A stretch of 34,074 nucleotides of DNA, taken from the IMG/VR virus record IMGVR_UViG_3300018428_000091, positions 1 through 34,074 of that record, one strand, 5' to 3'. The position numbers and the translations under genes are program-made. The notes under the pieces were generated by a model. The model saw nothing but the letters and a program-made list of their open reading frames with translations, made no database searches and had not been told where the DNA came from. The stretch's first letter is position 1. Every line of letters begins with the position of its first letter. The DNA comes from a virus. Of the stretch, positions 1 through 11,056 are shown one piece after another.

Positions 1-3000
1 AACACTACCGGTGAATACAGTATCCAAGTACAATTTACCGCTTGCATCTGTACGTTGAGATTGTGCAATAACAGAAAGGCCATTCCCTCCAAACTGGTTA
101 ATGTTAAAGTTAATTGCTGTTCTGCTACCGTGATCGTATATAAAGTCTGTGGTGCGAGCTAATTCTTGTCCGTCTATTGTGACTGTAATATCGTCGATTG
201 TAGTGGCACCGGTTGTCTTACCTTTGATGTTATCTACACTGCCTACACTGTATCTCTGTTTGACTTCATATGTGCCTGCACTTATATTCAAGTTTGCAAG
301 TGTATTATTATGTTCGACTAGTTCAAAATGCGAACCTGTTAAAGACAGTATACCTGTTGTTGTATAAACGTTAGATGGTGCACCACTAAAAGTATTTGTA
401 GATTCGATATATTCTGCAGAAATATTTGAATTCGCATTGATGTAATCTGCAACATCTTGTAATGTTAACCCGCCATCGCTGATATCGATATCAATACTAA
501 CGTCACTGCCTGTTTGTTTCTCTACAATCTTAAATGTTGTTAAATTTAAGAAATCAAGTTCCGGTGTAGTAGATGTTCTTGTAATTTCAATTAAATCACT
601 GCTTTGTACTATAGCAGGATTAAATTTATTTTTATAATCGTTAACCAATAAATCGGATACAATGATATTTAATTTTACATTATCTGTCGGGTATCCCGAA
701 CCAACATTTGTTACCTGTATACCTGAAATATTACCGTCACTGTTTAAATGTGCTACAGCAGTTGCTTGAACTTTAGGCTCGAGTGTAGGAGCCGCAATGC
801 TTACTGTTGGCGCTTCATGATATTTGTGTTTTGCTTCAATCACAGAAATTTTCTTAATAACACCTGTTGTATCTTCAGGGAAAGCAAGTGTAATCATCTG
901 TGGACTGGACACTAAATCAGATTTTTCAATTTTTAATTCGATTGCTTGATCATTTTCTAAATCACCGAATTCACCAACTTTAACTGCCCATTCATCGTAC
1001 ACCGTCATTTCGCCTTGAACAATATTATTGCTCTTAGCAATTTTGCTCAGTGCAGGTGTAGTACCTTTTTCATGAATCATACCAGAATAAAATTCAAATT
1101 GTGTATCGTCGTCTACTTCTAAGTTATTCAAGTATTCTTTTTCTTCATACCCAAATAATCCACGAGCTTTTTCGTAAAGTTGTTTTTCAACAGGAATAAA
1201 TCCTAATTCATGGTAACGACCTAAGCTCTGTGCCATATTGTCCAAGTTAGGTTTAAGTTCGTCCCCTGATATAATAAATCCTTCACTTGAGAACGTACCG
1301 TTCCAGTTAGCAGTTTTCTTGCCTTTAATTCTTAATCTAGTCTGTCTTTGGCTGTGCAACTGGTCATAAATAGTGTCGTTGAATTCTGTTACATTATCAA
1401 TAACAAGTGCATGTTCGGTCTGTTTTGTGTGTAATAGTAGCCCGTAAATTTGATTGCCATCTGGTGGTGTAATCTCTATTCTATTACTTGTTCTAACAAT
1501 TTCACATTCTTCCGGCTGTATAACTTTGCCTTCTTGATTTAAAATACTAAACTGATTACGTTCAATTCTATTAATTTTAGCAACAAAATGATCTTTTAAT
1601 TCAAAACTGACTTTGTTAGCCATAGGCGAAAGTTCAAGTGTATTATTGTTTTCCCATCCGCCTGCTACCCAGAACAAGAATTGCTGTCCTGCATAAGTCC
1701 AATTTCTAGCATCGTTTATTGCAGTGTCAAATCCACCAAAATCATATCCTTGCATTTCTTGATATTTGCCTAGGCTAATCAAGAAATCTAATACGTCTTG
1801 ATGTGTAGCAAATTTAGTTTCGTAGTCTACCCTAACAACTTCTGGCAAAGTGTCTTGATATACAACACCTTTAACTGCTCCACGTTGTGGTAAACTAGCA
1901 AGTGATTTCCACAAACTAGCAATAAATGTTTGACTGCTGGTAACGAATTCTTCAGCACGGTAGTATCTATTCTGATAAGACACTATTGTGCCTTTTTGAT
2001 ATGCTACACTTGGTTCCCAAATTGTGTATTCAACTGCTTCGCCGCCTACTTCAAGTTCTGATGTGTCACCAAATTTGTTAAGTTTTAATGTGTTAAAGTA
2101 ACCTAAATTTTTATCGTATCCTCTAACTTTATACCCGTTAGAAACTTTTTGTATCATTACTCCGCTGTAAAAATTACGTTCTTTGTATGGAGAGCTATGT
2201 ACAACAAGTTCATAGTTTTCATCTGGAATTACCAAACTTTGCGATGTACCAGTTGAACTAAACTGGTCGCTCCTCAATATCATTGTATCTTTATCGCTGA
2301 AGCCTTCTAATCTATGTGCTAATTTTACATTAACTTTTCTTAATTTTTCTGCAAAGTCAGTGGTTGTGTTGAGGCCTTGGAATGTCAACCAGGAATGGAT
2401 AAATTGTGTATATCCACTGTTGGTAATAATGTTACCCGACTCATCATACTCGCCATGTATTCTAAAGTGACTCTTATCTTTAAAGTTCCAATTTGTTCTG
2501 TCTGTTTTATTAATTACTTTATATGTTTCAAATTTCGGTGATTCAACATTGGTTGGGTCTGCAAAAACTGTAGCAAACTTGCCGGGCTTAGAAAGCATCA
2601 ATCCTTCTACAACAGCAAAAGGATAATCACTGCTGTACTTCCATGCATTTTCTACTGGTGCTCCGTCTCCAAATCTCCAGTCGTTGCCTGTTAAATTAAT
2701 GCCACTAGCAGAATTATCACTTACTGTTCCGATACTTGCCAGTACAGAAATTTGTCCTGTTTCTGTAACAGTACCTAAATTATTTTTTTCTGCCTCGGTT
2801 ACAGCACTGTAATATTTTCCTGCCCATGTTACATCACTAGCAACATTTTTTACTCCGCCAAACACAAACGGGAACATAGGGTTACCGCTGTCGTTAATCG
2901 TTGCTACATAGTAGTAAATCGGTATAATTGGACTTTCAGGAGTAACACCATAACGCATGTTAAACCGATCTGCATACTCATTTTGACTGCCTAATGCAGA

Positions 3001-6000
3001 GTTCCATGTGTAGTCTTCTACATACTCTCCGGTATATGCACCACCAGGGCCGCTCGGTCTAGTGCCTGCTTTAATTTGGTATGAACTTTTAATATTTGTA
3101 ATAGCACTGGTAGAATCCATTGGATTACTGTAACAGTAAGGTCCGTAAATCGGAATATTATCAAAACTCCAGCCTACTATCGGTGAATGTTCTGTGGTAC
3201 TCCATTCGCTTAATCCTGCATGTTCTGGTTCTATAAAATATGTGCCAATTTTGTCTTGTTCATTTCTATAGTATTTGTTCTCAAACCACTCGCTGTCACT
3301 ATTAAAACTGTTTTCACTTTTTGGTGTTGTAATCGGTGTACCTGTTACACTAATACCAACAAAAGTATTACCGAGTGAAGTATAATCACCACTAGCAGAT
3401 GTAACAGATTGATCAAATATAATCTGACTATTTCCTAATTGATCAAATGAATAATTTGTTAATTGGAACGATTTTTCTATGTTTGAATTTGTAATGTAAA
3501 CATTAGATGTTAAGAAACTGTCAAAGCCTTTGCTATATAAATCCCAACCGTCTACATCAAATGCAATTCTGTAAGATATACCTGTACCAGCAGTTGCATT
3601 TACACCATTAGGTAAGTTGTTACTTCCTGTACTATCATAGAACTGATCAGTAATTACTAGGTTATGCTCTCGCCTGTTGTTCCAAATGGTGCCTATTGAT
3701 GTGGAGCCGGTTGAAGCAATTTCTGCTGGTGCTTTCAAATTTCCGTATTTGTCTACTGGAAGAAAACCATTAACAAGATTAGGTCTAGCAAAAATATTTT
3801 TACCTGTAAACCCAATGTTTTCTCTAGGACCCTGTCTAATAATGCCTGCTTCTAAATCTTGCCACATAGCATCATTGTTTGAGCTAAAGTCTGTGCCGTA
3901 TTGACTATTCCACCAAGTTGGCTTTTCAAAGAATCCTAACATCTCCCATGGATGTGTATGAGGTCTTACTGTATCATAATAATAATTGTACCATCCTCTC
4001 CAGTATCCCGGTAAATCAGTGTTGCCTCTGTAGTTCCATGTCCAATTATCTGTTTCATCATAAAACTCATTAGTTAGAGCATCTACTTTGTTTCTAGCCG
4101 CCCAGTTTGTAAAACTATTTCTCAACAAGTCATTAAATTCTTTTAATTCAAAACCTGTGTCTCTGAATGCACCGGGTCGAACATTTAACACATTAAATAA
4201 TGGTAAACTGTTTGCATCTCTGAATTGCTTTTGGCAACTGTTATAAATTCTTTGTTCAAATTCTAATAAAATTGTATCTTCTATAGTATCCTTGCATACT
4301 GTTTTACTTCCGTCGTGTCCTATAATTACATTAACAGGTGTAGTAAAAGTATTATCAACTTCTATACGTGGTTGATGTAAAGGATATAATCCCATTGAAC
4401 TTGGCGTAGGTGGACAATTTGCACTGTCACGTTCGCTGTTATAAAGTTTTGTAACTATAGTGTCGCCGACATTTAAACTGAATCTGCTTGCATCAAGTTG
4501 TACAGTAATAGGGTTAGTACTACTAAACGTATAATCTACGTCTAATTCTAACAATCTAGGAAGTGTACTTCCTTGTTCAATGTAATAAACTAATACAGTA
4601 TTTTCTAATTTTGTAATGTTGTCCCAATTAGACAAAGTATATTCTAAATCAGTAATATCTGTTACATCGAAACTTTCTTCAGTATAAGTATCACCGTAAG
4701 GTAAAATATAAGTTGTACCAAATACATTTTTACCAATATTAAAACTTTGTATATTTCTTAAAACTTTTTCTAAAACAAATTCGTTTGATAATCCATCTGT
4801 ATCAAATTGTTTGTAGTAAGAATTAATTTCTTTTATAAGTCTATTTTTGTATTTTTGATATTCTTTTGCAACAAATCTAAATGCTTCTATTAAATTATGA
4901 GGCTGGTCGTCGACTAAAAATGCACCTAACATTAAATCTTCGTCAGTTTGAACAATATTAACCGCATGAGAAATATCTTTCTCGCTGTTGTCAAAATTAT
5001 TTCTACCTAATGCATCTCCGCTGAACCCATTTTGATTTTCAATCAACCTCTTAAAGTGAGGCAAGTACTGTGGCTCTGCAATAACTTCCACTTCATTGTT
5101 TTCTGGATTGTGTGCCCAACTTAAAGGTAAATCATATCTACTATTGTTAATTAATCTCAATCCGTCATCACTAGCAACTTCTATTTCTAAAATGTCGCCT
5201 GTTTTAAAATTAAAACTGTCGAACTTAATAGATGCATCAACATATACATAGTTAGAAACAATAATTCCGTTATGTCTAACAAGTATTGCATAACCGCTAG
5301 GGGTTCCTGCATTAACATTAGGAACAGCACCAATATCAAACATTACGTTTTTATCTACAACATCGTTGCTTGTAATTTTATAAGATGTTAATATTTTTTG
5401 TTCACTTGTTTTTGGTGAAGCTCTCCAAGATGAATAATACTGTGGAATTTCACCTGTAATCTTATAATAGTATGTTCCTAAAATATTGTATGATACTTCG
5501 CTACCAAATGGTGTGTAATTAAATCTTTCTGTAGATATAAAGTTTTCAAATGCAATTTCGCTTGCACTTTTTGTTTGAGTAAAACTTAAAGGAAAGCCTA
5601 GCTCTGGATCTTTTGTGCCTTTGCCTACACGGTAGTTAAATATTTTACTACCTGAAAAATTGCTTTGAGCATATAAACCGCTATCAGATAATGAATTGCC
5701 TTTGTCATCATATAAATTAAACAAAGGCGCTTGATTTAAAGTTTCTTTACGTTGTACTGTAACATTATCGTAGTACAATTCTAAATCACTGTTAAATTCT
5801 ACAATAGGTCTGTTAGCTCTGTATTTTTTAGCAGGTAATTTATCGCCTGCTTCTTTAAAGTTATCTATATGGTACCAATGGTTAACACTGCTCCAGTCAC
5901 TACCCGTTTTTGAACCTCTTTCGATTACAATGTAATCTTTTTTGTCTTGGTCAGCACCAGATGTAGTATTTTTAACAGTTAATCTTATTTCGGTGCCTAC

Positions 6001-6879
6001 ACCACTAACAACAAACTCTTTGTTTGTTTCTGTTGCAGGTGTTACATAATCGCCAGTAAATTTAACAATCATTCCGTTGCGGAATTTCTTTCCGCCGACC
6101 GGCGTAAATTCTTTTAATCCTTTAACATCTTTATCTAAATTAAGAGGTTCTTGAGATGTAGGTGTTATTGTTATAGCAGTTGGGCCTAAAACTTCTTTAA
6201 CAGTAAATGTTAGGTCTGCGCCACCAAAGCCACCTATTTGGCTGTCAGTAATTGTTATAGTGTCATTAGCATCATAATTATTACCTTTGCTAATTATCTG
6301 CACATAACCCGAGCCATCGCTGTCGTCAACAAAAACAGAAATTTTACAACCTAAGCCTGTTCCACTAGTGGTAGGATCTGTTATAGAATATGTTTGAGAT
6401 CTAGATAATCCGGACGCTCTGTTTGCATCTGCTGGGAAAGTATAATCAACCAAAGACTCTATTGCGCCTGGAATAGCCCAGTAGTACTCTGCATAGTTTA
6501 AAAACTTATCTATGTTAATTGGTGGTAAAAAAGTGTTAAAATTACTAGCAAAAATTGAATTATGATTTCTAGTGTTTACACCGTACGCTCTTAATGTATC
6601 ACAAAGTTCGTCATAGAAAATAATATTTTCGCTTTCTCCTGTTACAGGATTAATATTATTTACGGCTGGACTTAATGCATACGCAGTCCTATCAGCGTCA
6701 CCACTGGTAATAAATGCACCAGGTAAATCTATTTCGTCGCCAGATTGTGTGCCAATATAGCCTTTAAGTATTTCTGTATTTGCTTTACTATATAATTGAT
6801 CTACAGTGTTGTCAAAGAAATTCTTAATTGCAGTTGTCTGCAGAACTACTGGTAGATTATTAAAAGTTTTATCTGCCAT
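1..6879 (-). CDS. Giant gp7-position baseplate/tail structural protein (3' end outside window)
   Basis: The reading frame is open from an ATG at 6879 to the left edge: 2293 codons with no stop, so the protein is longer than that. It starts 5 bases after the gp6 stop, with an AGGTAA ribosome site overlapping that stop, so it is translated with gp6. It lies directly after gp25 and gp6, the place of T4 gene 7 (baseplate wedge initiator, about 1030 aa), but is more than twice that length. The N-terminus reads MADKTFNNLPVVLQ. Around residues 1229-1250 (about 3119-3195) it has HSPIVGWSFDNIPIYGPY, which I recognise as a YHYH-type domain found in large phage structural proteins. The rest is rich in Asn, Thr, Ser and Tyr, typical of beta-structured tail proteins. 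The baseplate wedge role is inferred from gene order; a fused fibre or adhesin is an alternative for the distal part. The frame is certain, the exact function is not. Confidence 0.72.
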   Translation of the reverse strand, partial: MADKTFNNLPVVLQTTAIKNFFDNTVDQLYSKANTEILKGYIGTQSGDEIDLPGAFITSGDADRTAYALSPAVNNINPVTGESENIIFYDELCDTLRAYGVNTRNHNSIFASNFNTFLPPINIDKFLNYAEYYWAIPGAIESLVDYTFPADANRASGLSRSQTYSITDPTTSGTGLGCKISVFVDDSDGSGYVQIISKGNNYDANDTITITDSQIGGFGGADLTFTVKEVLGPTAITITPTSQEPLNLDKDVKGLKEFTPVGGKKFRNGMIVKFTGDYVTPATETNKEFVVSGVGTEIRLTVKNTTSGADQDKKDYIVIERGSKTGSDWSSVNHWYHIDNFKEAGDKLPAKKYRANRPIVEFNSDLELYYDNVTVQRKETLNQAPLFNLYDDKGNSLSDSGLYAQSNFSGSKIFNYRVGKGTKDPELGFPLSFTQTKSASEIAFENFISTERFNYTPFGSEVSYNILGTYYYKITGEIPQYYSSWRASPKTSEQKILTSYKITSNDVVDKNVMFDIGAVPNVNAGTPSGYAILVRHNGIIVSNYVYVDASIKFDSFNFKTGDILEIEVASDDGLRLINNSRYDLPLSWAHNPENNEVEVIAEPQYLPHFKRLIENQNGFSGDALGRNNFDNSEKDISHAVNIVQTDEDLMLGAFLVDDQPHNLIEAFRFVAKEYQKYKNRLIKEINSYYKQFDTDGLSNEFVLEKVLRNIQSFNIGKNVFGTTYILPYGDTYTEESFDVTDITDLEYTLSNWDNITKLENTVLVYYIEQGSTLPRLLELDVDYTFSSTNPITVQLDASRFSLNVGDTIVTKLYNSERDSANCPPTPSSMGLYPLHQPRIEVDNTFTTPVNVIIGHDGSKTVCKDTIEDTILLEFEQRIYNSCQKQFRDANSLPLFNVLNVRPGAFRDTGFELKEFNDLLRNSFTNWAARNKVDALTNEFYDETDNWTWNYRGNTDLPGYWRGWYNYYYDTVRPHTHPWEMLGFFEKPTWWNSQYGTDFSSNNDAMWQDLEAGIIRQGPRENIGFTGKNIFARPNLVNGFLPVDKYGNLKAPAEIASTGSTSIGTIWNNRREHNLVITDQFYDSTGSNNLPNGVNATAGTGISYRIAFDVDGWDLYSKGFDSFLTSNVYITNSNIEKSFQLTNYSFDQLGNSQIIFDQSVTSASGDYTSLGNTFVGISVTGTPITTPKSENSFNSDSEWFENKYYRNEQDKIGTYFIEPEHAGLSEWSTTEHSPIVGWSFDNIPIYGPYCYSNPMDSTSAITNIKSSYQIKAGTRPSGPGGAYTGEYVEDYTWNSALGSQNEYADRFNMRYGVTPESPIIPIYYYVATINDSGNPMFPFVFGGVKNVASDVTWAGKYYSAVTEAEKNNLGTVTETGQISVLASIGTVSDNSASGINLTGNDWRFGDGAPVENAWKYSSDYPFAVVEGLMLSKPGKFATVFADPTNVESPKFETYKVINKTDRTNWNFKDKSHFRIHGEYDESGNIITNSGYTQFIHSWLTFQGLNTTTDFAEKLRKVNVKLAHRLEGFSDKDTMILRSDQFSSTGTSQSLVIPDENYELVVHSSPYKERNFYSGVMIQKVSNGYKVRGYDKNLGYFNTLKLNKFGDTSELEVGGEAVEYTIWEPSVAYQKGTIVSYQNRYYRAEEFVTSSQTFIASLWKSLASLPQRGAVKGVVYQDTLPEVVRVDYETKFATHQDVLDFLISLGKYQEMQGYDFGGFDTAINDARNWTYAGQQFLFWVAGGWENNNTLELSPMANKVSFELKDHFVAKINRIERNQFSILNQEGKVIQPEECEIVRTSNRIEITPPDGNQIYGLLLHTKQTEHALVIDNVTEFNDTIYDQLHSQRQTRLRIKGKKTANWNGTFSSEGFIISGDELKPNLDNMAQSLGRYHELGFIPVEKQLYEKARGLFGYEEKEYLNNLEVDDDTQFEFYSGMIHEKGTTPALSKIAKSNNIVQGEMTVYDEWAVKVGEFGDLENDQAIELKIEKSDLVSSPQMITLAFPEDTTGVIKKISVIEAKHKYHEAPTVSIAAPTLEPKVQATAVAHLNSDGNISGIQVTNVGSGYPTDNVKLNIIVSDLLVNDYKNKFNPAIVQSSDLIEITRTSTTPELDFLNLTTFKIVEKQTGSDVSIDIDISDGGLTLQDVADYINANSNISAEYIESTNTFSGAPSNVYTTTGILSLTGSHFELVEHNNTLANLNISAGTYEVKQRYSVGSVDNIKGKTTGATTIDDITVTIDGQELARTTDFIYDHGSRTAINFNINQFGGNGLSVIAQSQRTDASGKLYLDTVFTGSV

Positions 6880-6884
6880 TGAAT

Positions 6885-9800
6885 TTACCTATCACTTCTC
6901 AATGTTTGTGAACTAATTTTTTCAACTACTTCTATATCGTTTACAGTTGCGGTGTTTAAAAACAGCTCGTTAGGTTCACCTTTAACCTGGAACAAATCAC
7001 CAAACGTACCAGCAGTATTTCTAGGTATAATAACAATACTTCCTATATTACTGCCTAATTGCTGATGTACATAACTGCTTAATTCTGTAAAGTAGAATGT
7101 TTCACCAAATTCCCAATTATTTACTGCAAAATATGCATCAAATGCTTTTATAATTCTACTCTTGATTTCGTTATCGCTCAGTGTAGAACCTTTCAATTTC
7201 ACCACTCTAAATTTTGCTTGTACTTCATCTTCTGCATCAGAGCCAAATAATTTTTTAAATTTTGCACTCTTAAATACTAATGTATCACTAGCATTTTTAA
7301 ATTCATTTAGATTAGCAAATTCATTTGCTAATTCAGAACTAGTTGGCGGATAAGGAAACTCTGTTCCTGGCACTTTTTTATAAACTTGAATTGCATCGTA
7401 ATATGTTGTTGTTAACACTAACATTTCTACCACATTACTTACACTAGGATCAATTCTAACATCTTTTGGTGCAACATGTTTCCATTTAAAAATAACTTCA
7501 TCATTTGTTAATGCACTGTTATTTTGCCCTGCCGCTCTGCCGTTTCTAACGTATATTTGATCTTCTGTTTGTGCAAGAGCTACCACAGTGTTAGCATCGG
7601 AACTTGAACTACTTAATCTAAAGATTGTGTCTGACTCTAGTGAATATAATAGCAAGCCGCTTAATTGGCCATCTGAATTTTCAAAATCTTCTACCATATT
7701 ATCATTTTTAATAATAATTAAATCTACTTTTGTCAAATCGCTAATATTTGTATAACTACCAGGAGTAACAGTTTGCTCTGACAAGTCTACTTTTATAACT
7801 GTTTCATCTCTAAGATCTAAAATATTTCCTGTGAACGGTCTACTATAAGAATATCCGTCAAAGTCTGTAAAGTAATCAAAAAATACTAAATCGTTATAAC
7901 CTACAAATTCTTCAAACTGTAGGGGCCTATCGGGCACTAAATCATTGTCAGTGTCGTATGCTTTTACATAAACTTTTCTGTTATCTGTATAGCCGTCATT
8001 GTATTTGACTGGTTTTGTAACAGTCCACTTGATATCGTTTGTTAATTTTTCTTTATCAAACTTGTAATTAACAATTAGTTGATCTCGACTTAACCCTTTG
8101 GCATCACGGACATGTGTATGATTATTACTGTTCCATTCTGTTATTTTTAAATTACCTGTTTCAGTAATTGTGTTGCTATCTAATAATTTCACTCTGCCTA
8201 TAGCACTTACATTAGGAGTATCATCATTAATACCATGACTGATTGTTATTGTTGTGTTTGCATGATAAACTTCAAATGCACCTGTATCAGGATTTAAATC
8301 TTTATAAATTACCTCACCGTTTCCAGCAAGTATATTGTTTACGCCAAATGTAGTATTGCTAAAAGCAAAAGTAACATAACCAGGCCAATAATTAATTGAC
8401 CCGGTGTTGTTTCCTATATTAATATTTGATGTGTTTTCAATATTTGATAAATCTAAAGGATTTTCAACGTAGGTATTTAAATTGATTGTCGTAGGATCAA
8501 CAAAAATATTACCGGCAACATCACCGCCAATAAAAATACCTAAATTAGTCTTCCAATCAATATTGACATCAAACCATTGTGTTGAACGTGAACGTAAAGG
8601 TAAATCTGGATTCCAACTACTCGGAGCATACGAACTGCTTGTTTCGTTACTAATAAACTGATCGCCTATGTCGTTGCCTGTCGTGTCTGACCATGTAAAT
8701 GTTTCAGCACTACCTGGTTTAAAATTAAGTGTAGTAAAGGTTATAAGATCTTGACTAGCACTGTTTAAACTGTCAGCAACTTTTGCATTATTAATATTGT
8801 AAAATTTGAGATCATTTTTGCTTTCAACAATATAATCTTGTACTCTATAAGTAATGTTATATTCTGTTCCGCCATAACTATTAGGTGCTGTAATTAAATC
8901 AAATTTCATTAACCAACTAGCATCTTTATTAAAATCTGTTTGATCTTGTGCAAACAGAGGAGAAAAGTCTGATGTTGTGTCTAAATTATTACTACTGATG
9001 GTATACCACTGATTTGTTAAAACATTGTAGCCTAAACCAAATTTTGTTTTCTCTTGCAGTTTTTCAATAATTGCATTTCTTTCAGGTAGCAAAAATTCTT
9101 TTCTCATTGTAGAAATAAAATCAGTTGCTTGCCAGCCGTGTTTAACTGCTGTGCTTAAATAAAATGGACCTGTTGCAGTTGATAATCCACTATGCAACTG
9201 TCCATTATTTTCTATTGTTACGATTCTTGCCCAAACATATTCTGATGGATCGTTTGGATTTTCAAACTTTATAAAATTGTTTTCCTGGAACATTTTATAT
9301 AAAAAGTAATAATTTACTAACACGTTTTCTGTGCCGGGTGTTGAACTTGTTTCTGTAAAGTATCCTGTTCTACTTGTTCCTGTTACCACAGGCAATGATT
9401 TCCAATAGATACTTAAACTTCTAATACTAAAAATATTACTATTTGTGCGTTCCCACTGTTTTCTAAATTCGTTGTACATGAAGTTATTCATGCTGTCGTC
9501 CTTTAATATCTGAGGGACATCAAACTGCAATACTTCCTGAACAGTGTTGTTATTAGAAATTCTAATAGCAGAAGATTTTGTATTAACTTCAGTATATAAT
9601 GCACCGTCTTGTGCAAACGTCTCTAAGTTTTGATACGTTCCAGTAGGATCATTAATATCAATATATCTACTATGACCTGCATGTGTTCTATTAATGGCTT
9701 TTAATTTTGTAATATTAGAACTTTGGCTAAAAGGAAATACGTTGTAATCCTGTGAGCTGGTCATTCTATTTTGTGTGTAGAATGCTTGTGGTGCCCTTTG

Positions 9801-11054
9801 TTTAATAGCCGCTAATGATTCTGTTGGTAAACTATTTTTTACTGTATATTTTAAACTAGCAGTAATTGTTAATGCATGCAGTTCGCCGTCAGCATTTTCA
9901 TAAGGAATGTCAATTGAGATGTTTCTCAAATCCTGCGGATGTATAGTAAATGTTCTGTTGACACTAGATCTAGTGTATAATCTAAAGTTACCAAAAGGTA
10001 TGTTTCCGAATGTACCGTCTGGAAATTTAAGTCTAACAGCATCATTGTCTAAATTTTCTACTGCATATAGATTTCTATTTTTAAGAACAACATCATTATA
10101 TGTAAGTGTTTGGCCTACAGTATTTGGAACTTTAGCCCATTTGTTTAATGCAAATCCGTTGTCGTCTAATTCAGATAACCATACATCAGTTTCGTTTATA
10201 TTAGGTATAGTAATATCTTCGGTTCTGCTTTCTACTGGTATATTAAAATCTAGGGATGTCTTATTCAGTGTTCCTTGCTTAAACATCAAGAAAAAGCCGG
10301 AGTTATCACTGCTAACACCTAAACCATCGTTTCTATAAATTATATTAAAGTTATTAAGTAGCTCAGGGTGCATTTCAGTAAACACACCGCCATCTACAAA
10401 ATCTGGATTAACAACTTCAAACGGCATTTCTGTTCCGTTGATAGTTGCTTTAAATGGAAATGTTAACGGTGCATTTATAGGTGTTTGTACCTCATAAATT
10501 TCTGAATTAATGTTGTTTACTTTTCCAGTTTTAATCGGTGTACTATATCTATTACTACTGCTCATTGCCGCATTTAAAATAGTGATAAACTGTTCGTAAC
10601 TGTCAGGATTATTAGCATCGTCGAAGAATACATTGACGTTGTTTAAAGGATTGCCTAAACTGTCAGTTAAGTTTTCTGTTGTTCTAATCGCAGTTACTTT
10701 CATTAATCCACTTGCTGGTATGTTTCGCTTAGGATTGTATCCTAGCATTTTTGCAAGTTTAAAAATAGAGTCTCGTCTTTCAGCAGTTTCTAAAAAGTTT
10801 TCTCTGCTGTTGATATCCATTCTAAATGCAATTGACTGCGATAAGAATGCAAGCATTTCAATAATAGCAATAAACTCAGAACTTTCTGTATAGTCGTTGA
10901 AGTTTTCAGGAAAATTTGTACGCACATAATCAACCAATGCATCTTTGATAGTATCGAAATCATATGCTTGGAAGTCTACTTTGCTGTAGGCTTTGTATGC
11001 AACTTTCCAGTCTTCTGCGGCAAATAAATTGTTCTGTCTATTTACTAATGCCAT
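6885..11054 (-). CDS. 6: Baseplate wedge protein gp6, enlarged
   Basis: The N-terminal 130 or so residues have the look of T4 gp6, the wedge protein that dimerises to form the inner baseplate ring (for example FIAIIEMLAFLSQSIAFRMD, then RRDSIFKLAKMLGYNPKRN). The C-terminal hundred residues (about 1290-1389) also look like a gp6 end, with NNWEFGETFYFTELSSYVHQ. The protein is 1389 aa against about 660 in T4, so roughly 700 extra residues lie in the middle. They are rich in Asn, Asp, Thr and Ser without obvious repeats. It begins 2 bases after the gp25 stop, with its ribosome site (AGAGAG) inside the end of gp25. It forms an operon with gp25 and the giant downstream gene. Family assignment is confident; the middle region is of unknown fold and may carry extra baseplate-surface domains. 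Confidence 0.85.
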   Translation of the reverse strand: MALVNRQNNLFAAEDWKVAYKAYSKVDFQAYDFDTIKDALVDYVRTNFPENFNDYTESSEFIAIIEMLAFLSQSIAFRMDINSRENFLETAERRDSIFKLAKMLGYNPKRNIPASGLMKVTAIRTTENLTDSLGNPLNNVNVFFDDANNPDSYEQFITILNAAMSSSNRYSTPIKTGKVNNINSEIYEVQTPINAPLTFPFKATINGTEMPFEVVNPDFVDGGVFTEMHPELLNNFNIIYRNDGLGVSSDNSGFFLMFKQGTLNKTSLDFNIPVESRTEDITIPNINETDVWLSELDDNGFALNKWAKVPNTVGQTLTYNDVVLKNRNLYAVENLDNDAVRLKFPDGTFGNIPFGNFRLYTRSSVNRTFTIHPQDLRNISIDIPYENADGELHALTITASLKYTVKNSLPTESLAAIKQRAPQAFYTQNRMTSSQDYNVFPFSQSSNITKLKAINRTHAGHSRYIDINDPTGTYQNLETFAQDGALYTEVNTKSSAIRISNNNTVQEVLQFDVPQILKDDSMNNFMYNEFRKQWERTNSNIFSIRSLSIYWKSLPVVTGTSRTGYFTETSSTPGTENVLVNYYFLYKMFQENNFIKFENPNDPSEYVWARIVTIENNGQLHSGLSTATGPFYLSTAVKHGWQATDFISTMRKEFLLPERNAIIEKLQEKTKFGLGYNVLTNQWYTISSNNLDTTSDFSPLFAQDQTDFNKDASWLMKFDLITAPNSYGGTEYNITYRVQDYIVESKNDLKFYNINNAKVADSLNSASQDLITFTTLNFKPGSAETFTWSDTTGNDIGDQFISNETSSSYAPSSWNPDLPLRSRSTQWFDVNIDWKTNLGIFIGGDVAGNIFVDPTTINLNTYVENPLDLSNIENTSNINIGNNTGSINYWPGYVTFAFSNTTFGVNNILAGNGEVIYKDLNPDTGAFEVYHANTTITISHGINDDTPNVSAIGRVKLLDSNTITETGNLKITEWNSNNHTHVRDAKGLSRDQLIVNYKFDKEKLTNDIKWTVTKPVKYNDGYTDNRKVYVKAYDTDNDLVPDRPLQFEEFVGYNDLVFFDYFTDFDGYSYSRPFTGNILDLRDETVIKVDLSEQTVTPGSYTNISDLTKVDLIIIKNDNMVEDFENSDGQLSGLLLYSLESDTIFRLSSSSSDANTVVALAQTEDQIYVRNGRAAGQNNSALTNDEVIFKWKHVAPKDVRIDPSVSNVVEMLVLTTTYYDAIQVYKKVPGTEFPYPPTSSELANEFANLNEFKNASDTLVFKSAKFKKLFGSDAEDEVQAKFRVVKLKGSTLSDNEIKSRIIKAFDAYFAVNNWEFGETFYFTELSSYVHQQLGSNIGSIVIIPRNTAGTFGDLFQVKGEPNELFLNTATVNDIEVVEKISSQTLRSDR

Positions 11055-11056
11055 CT

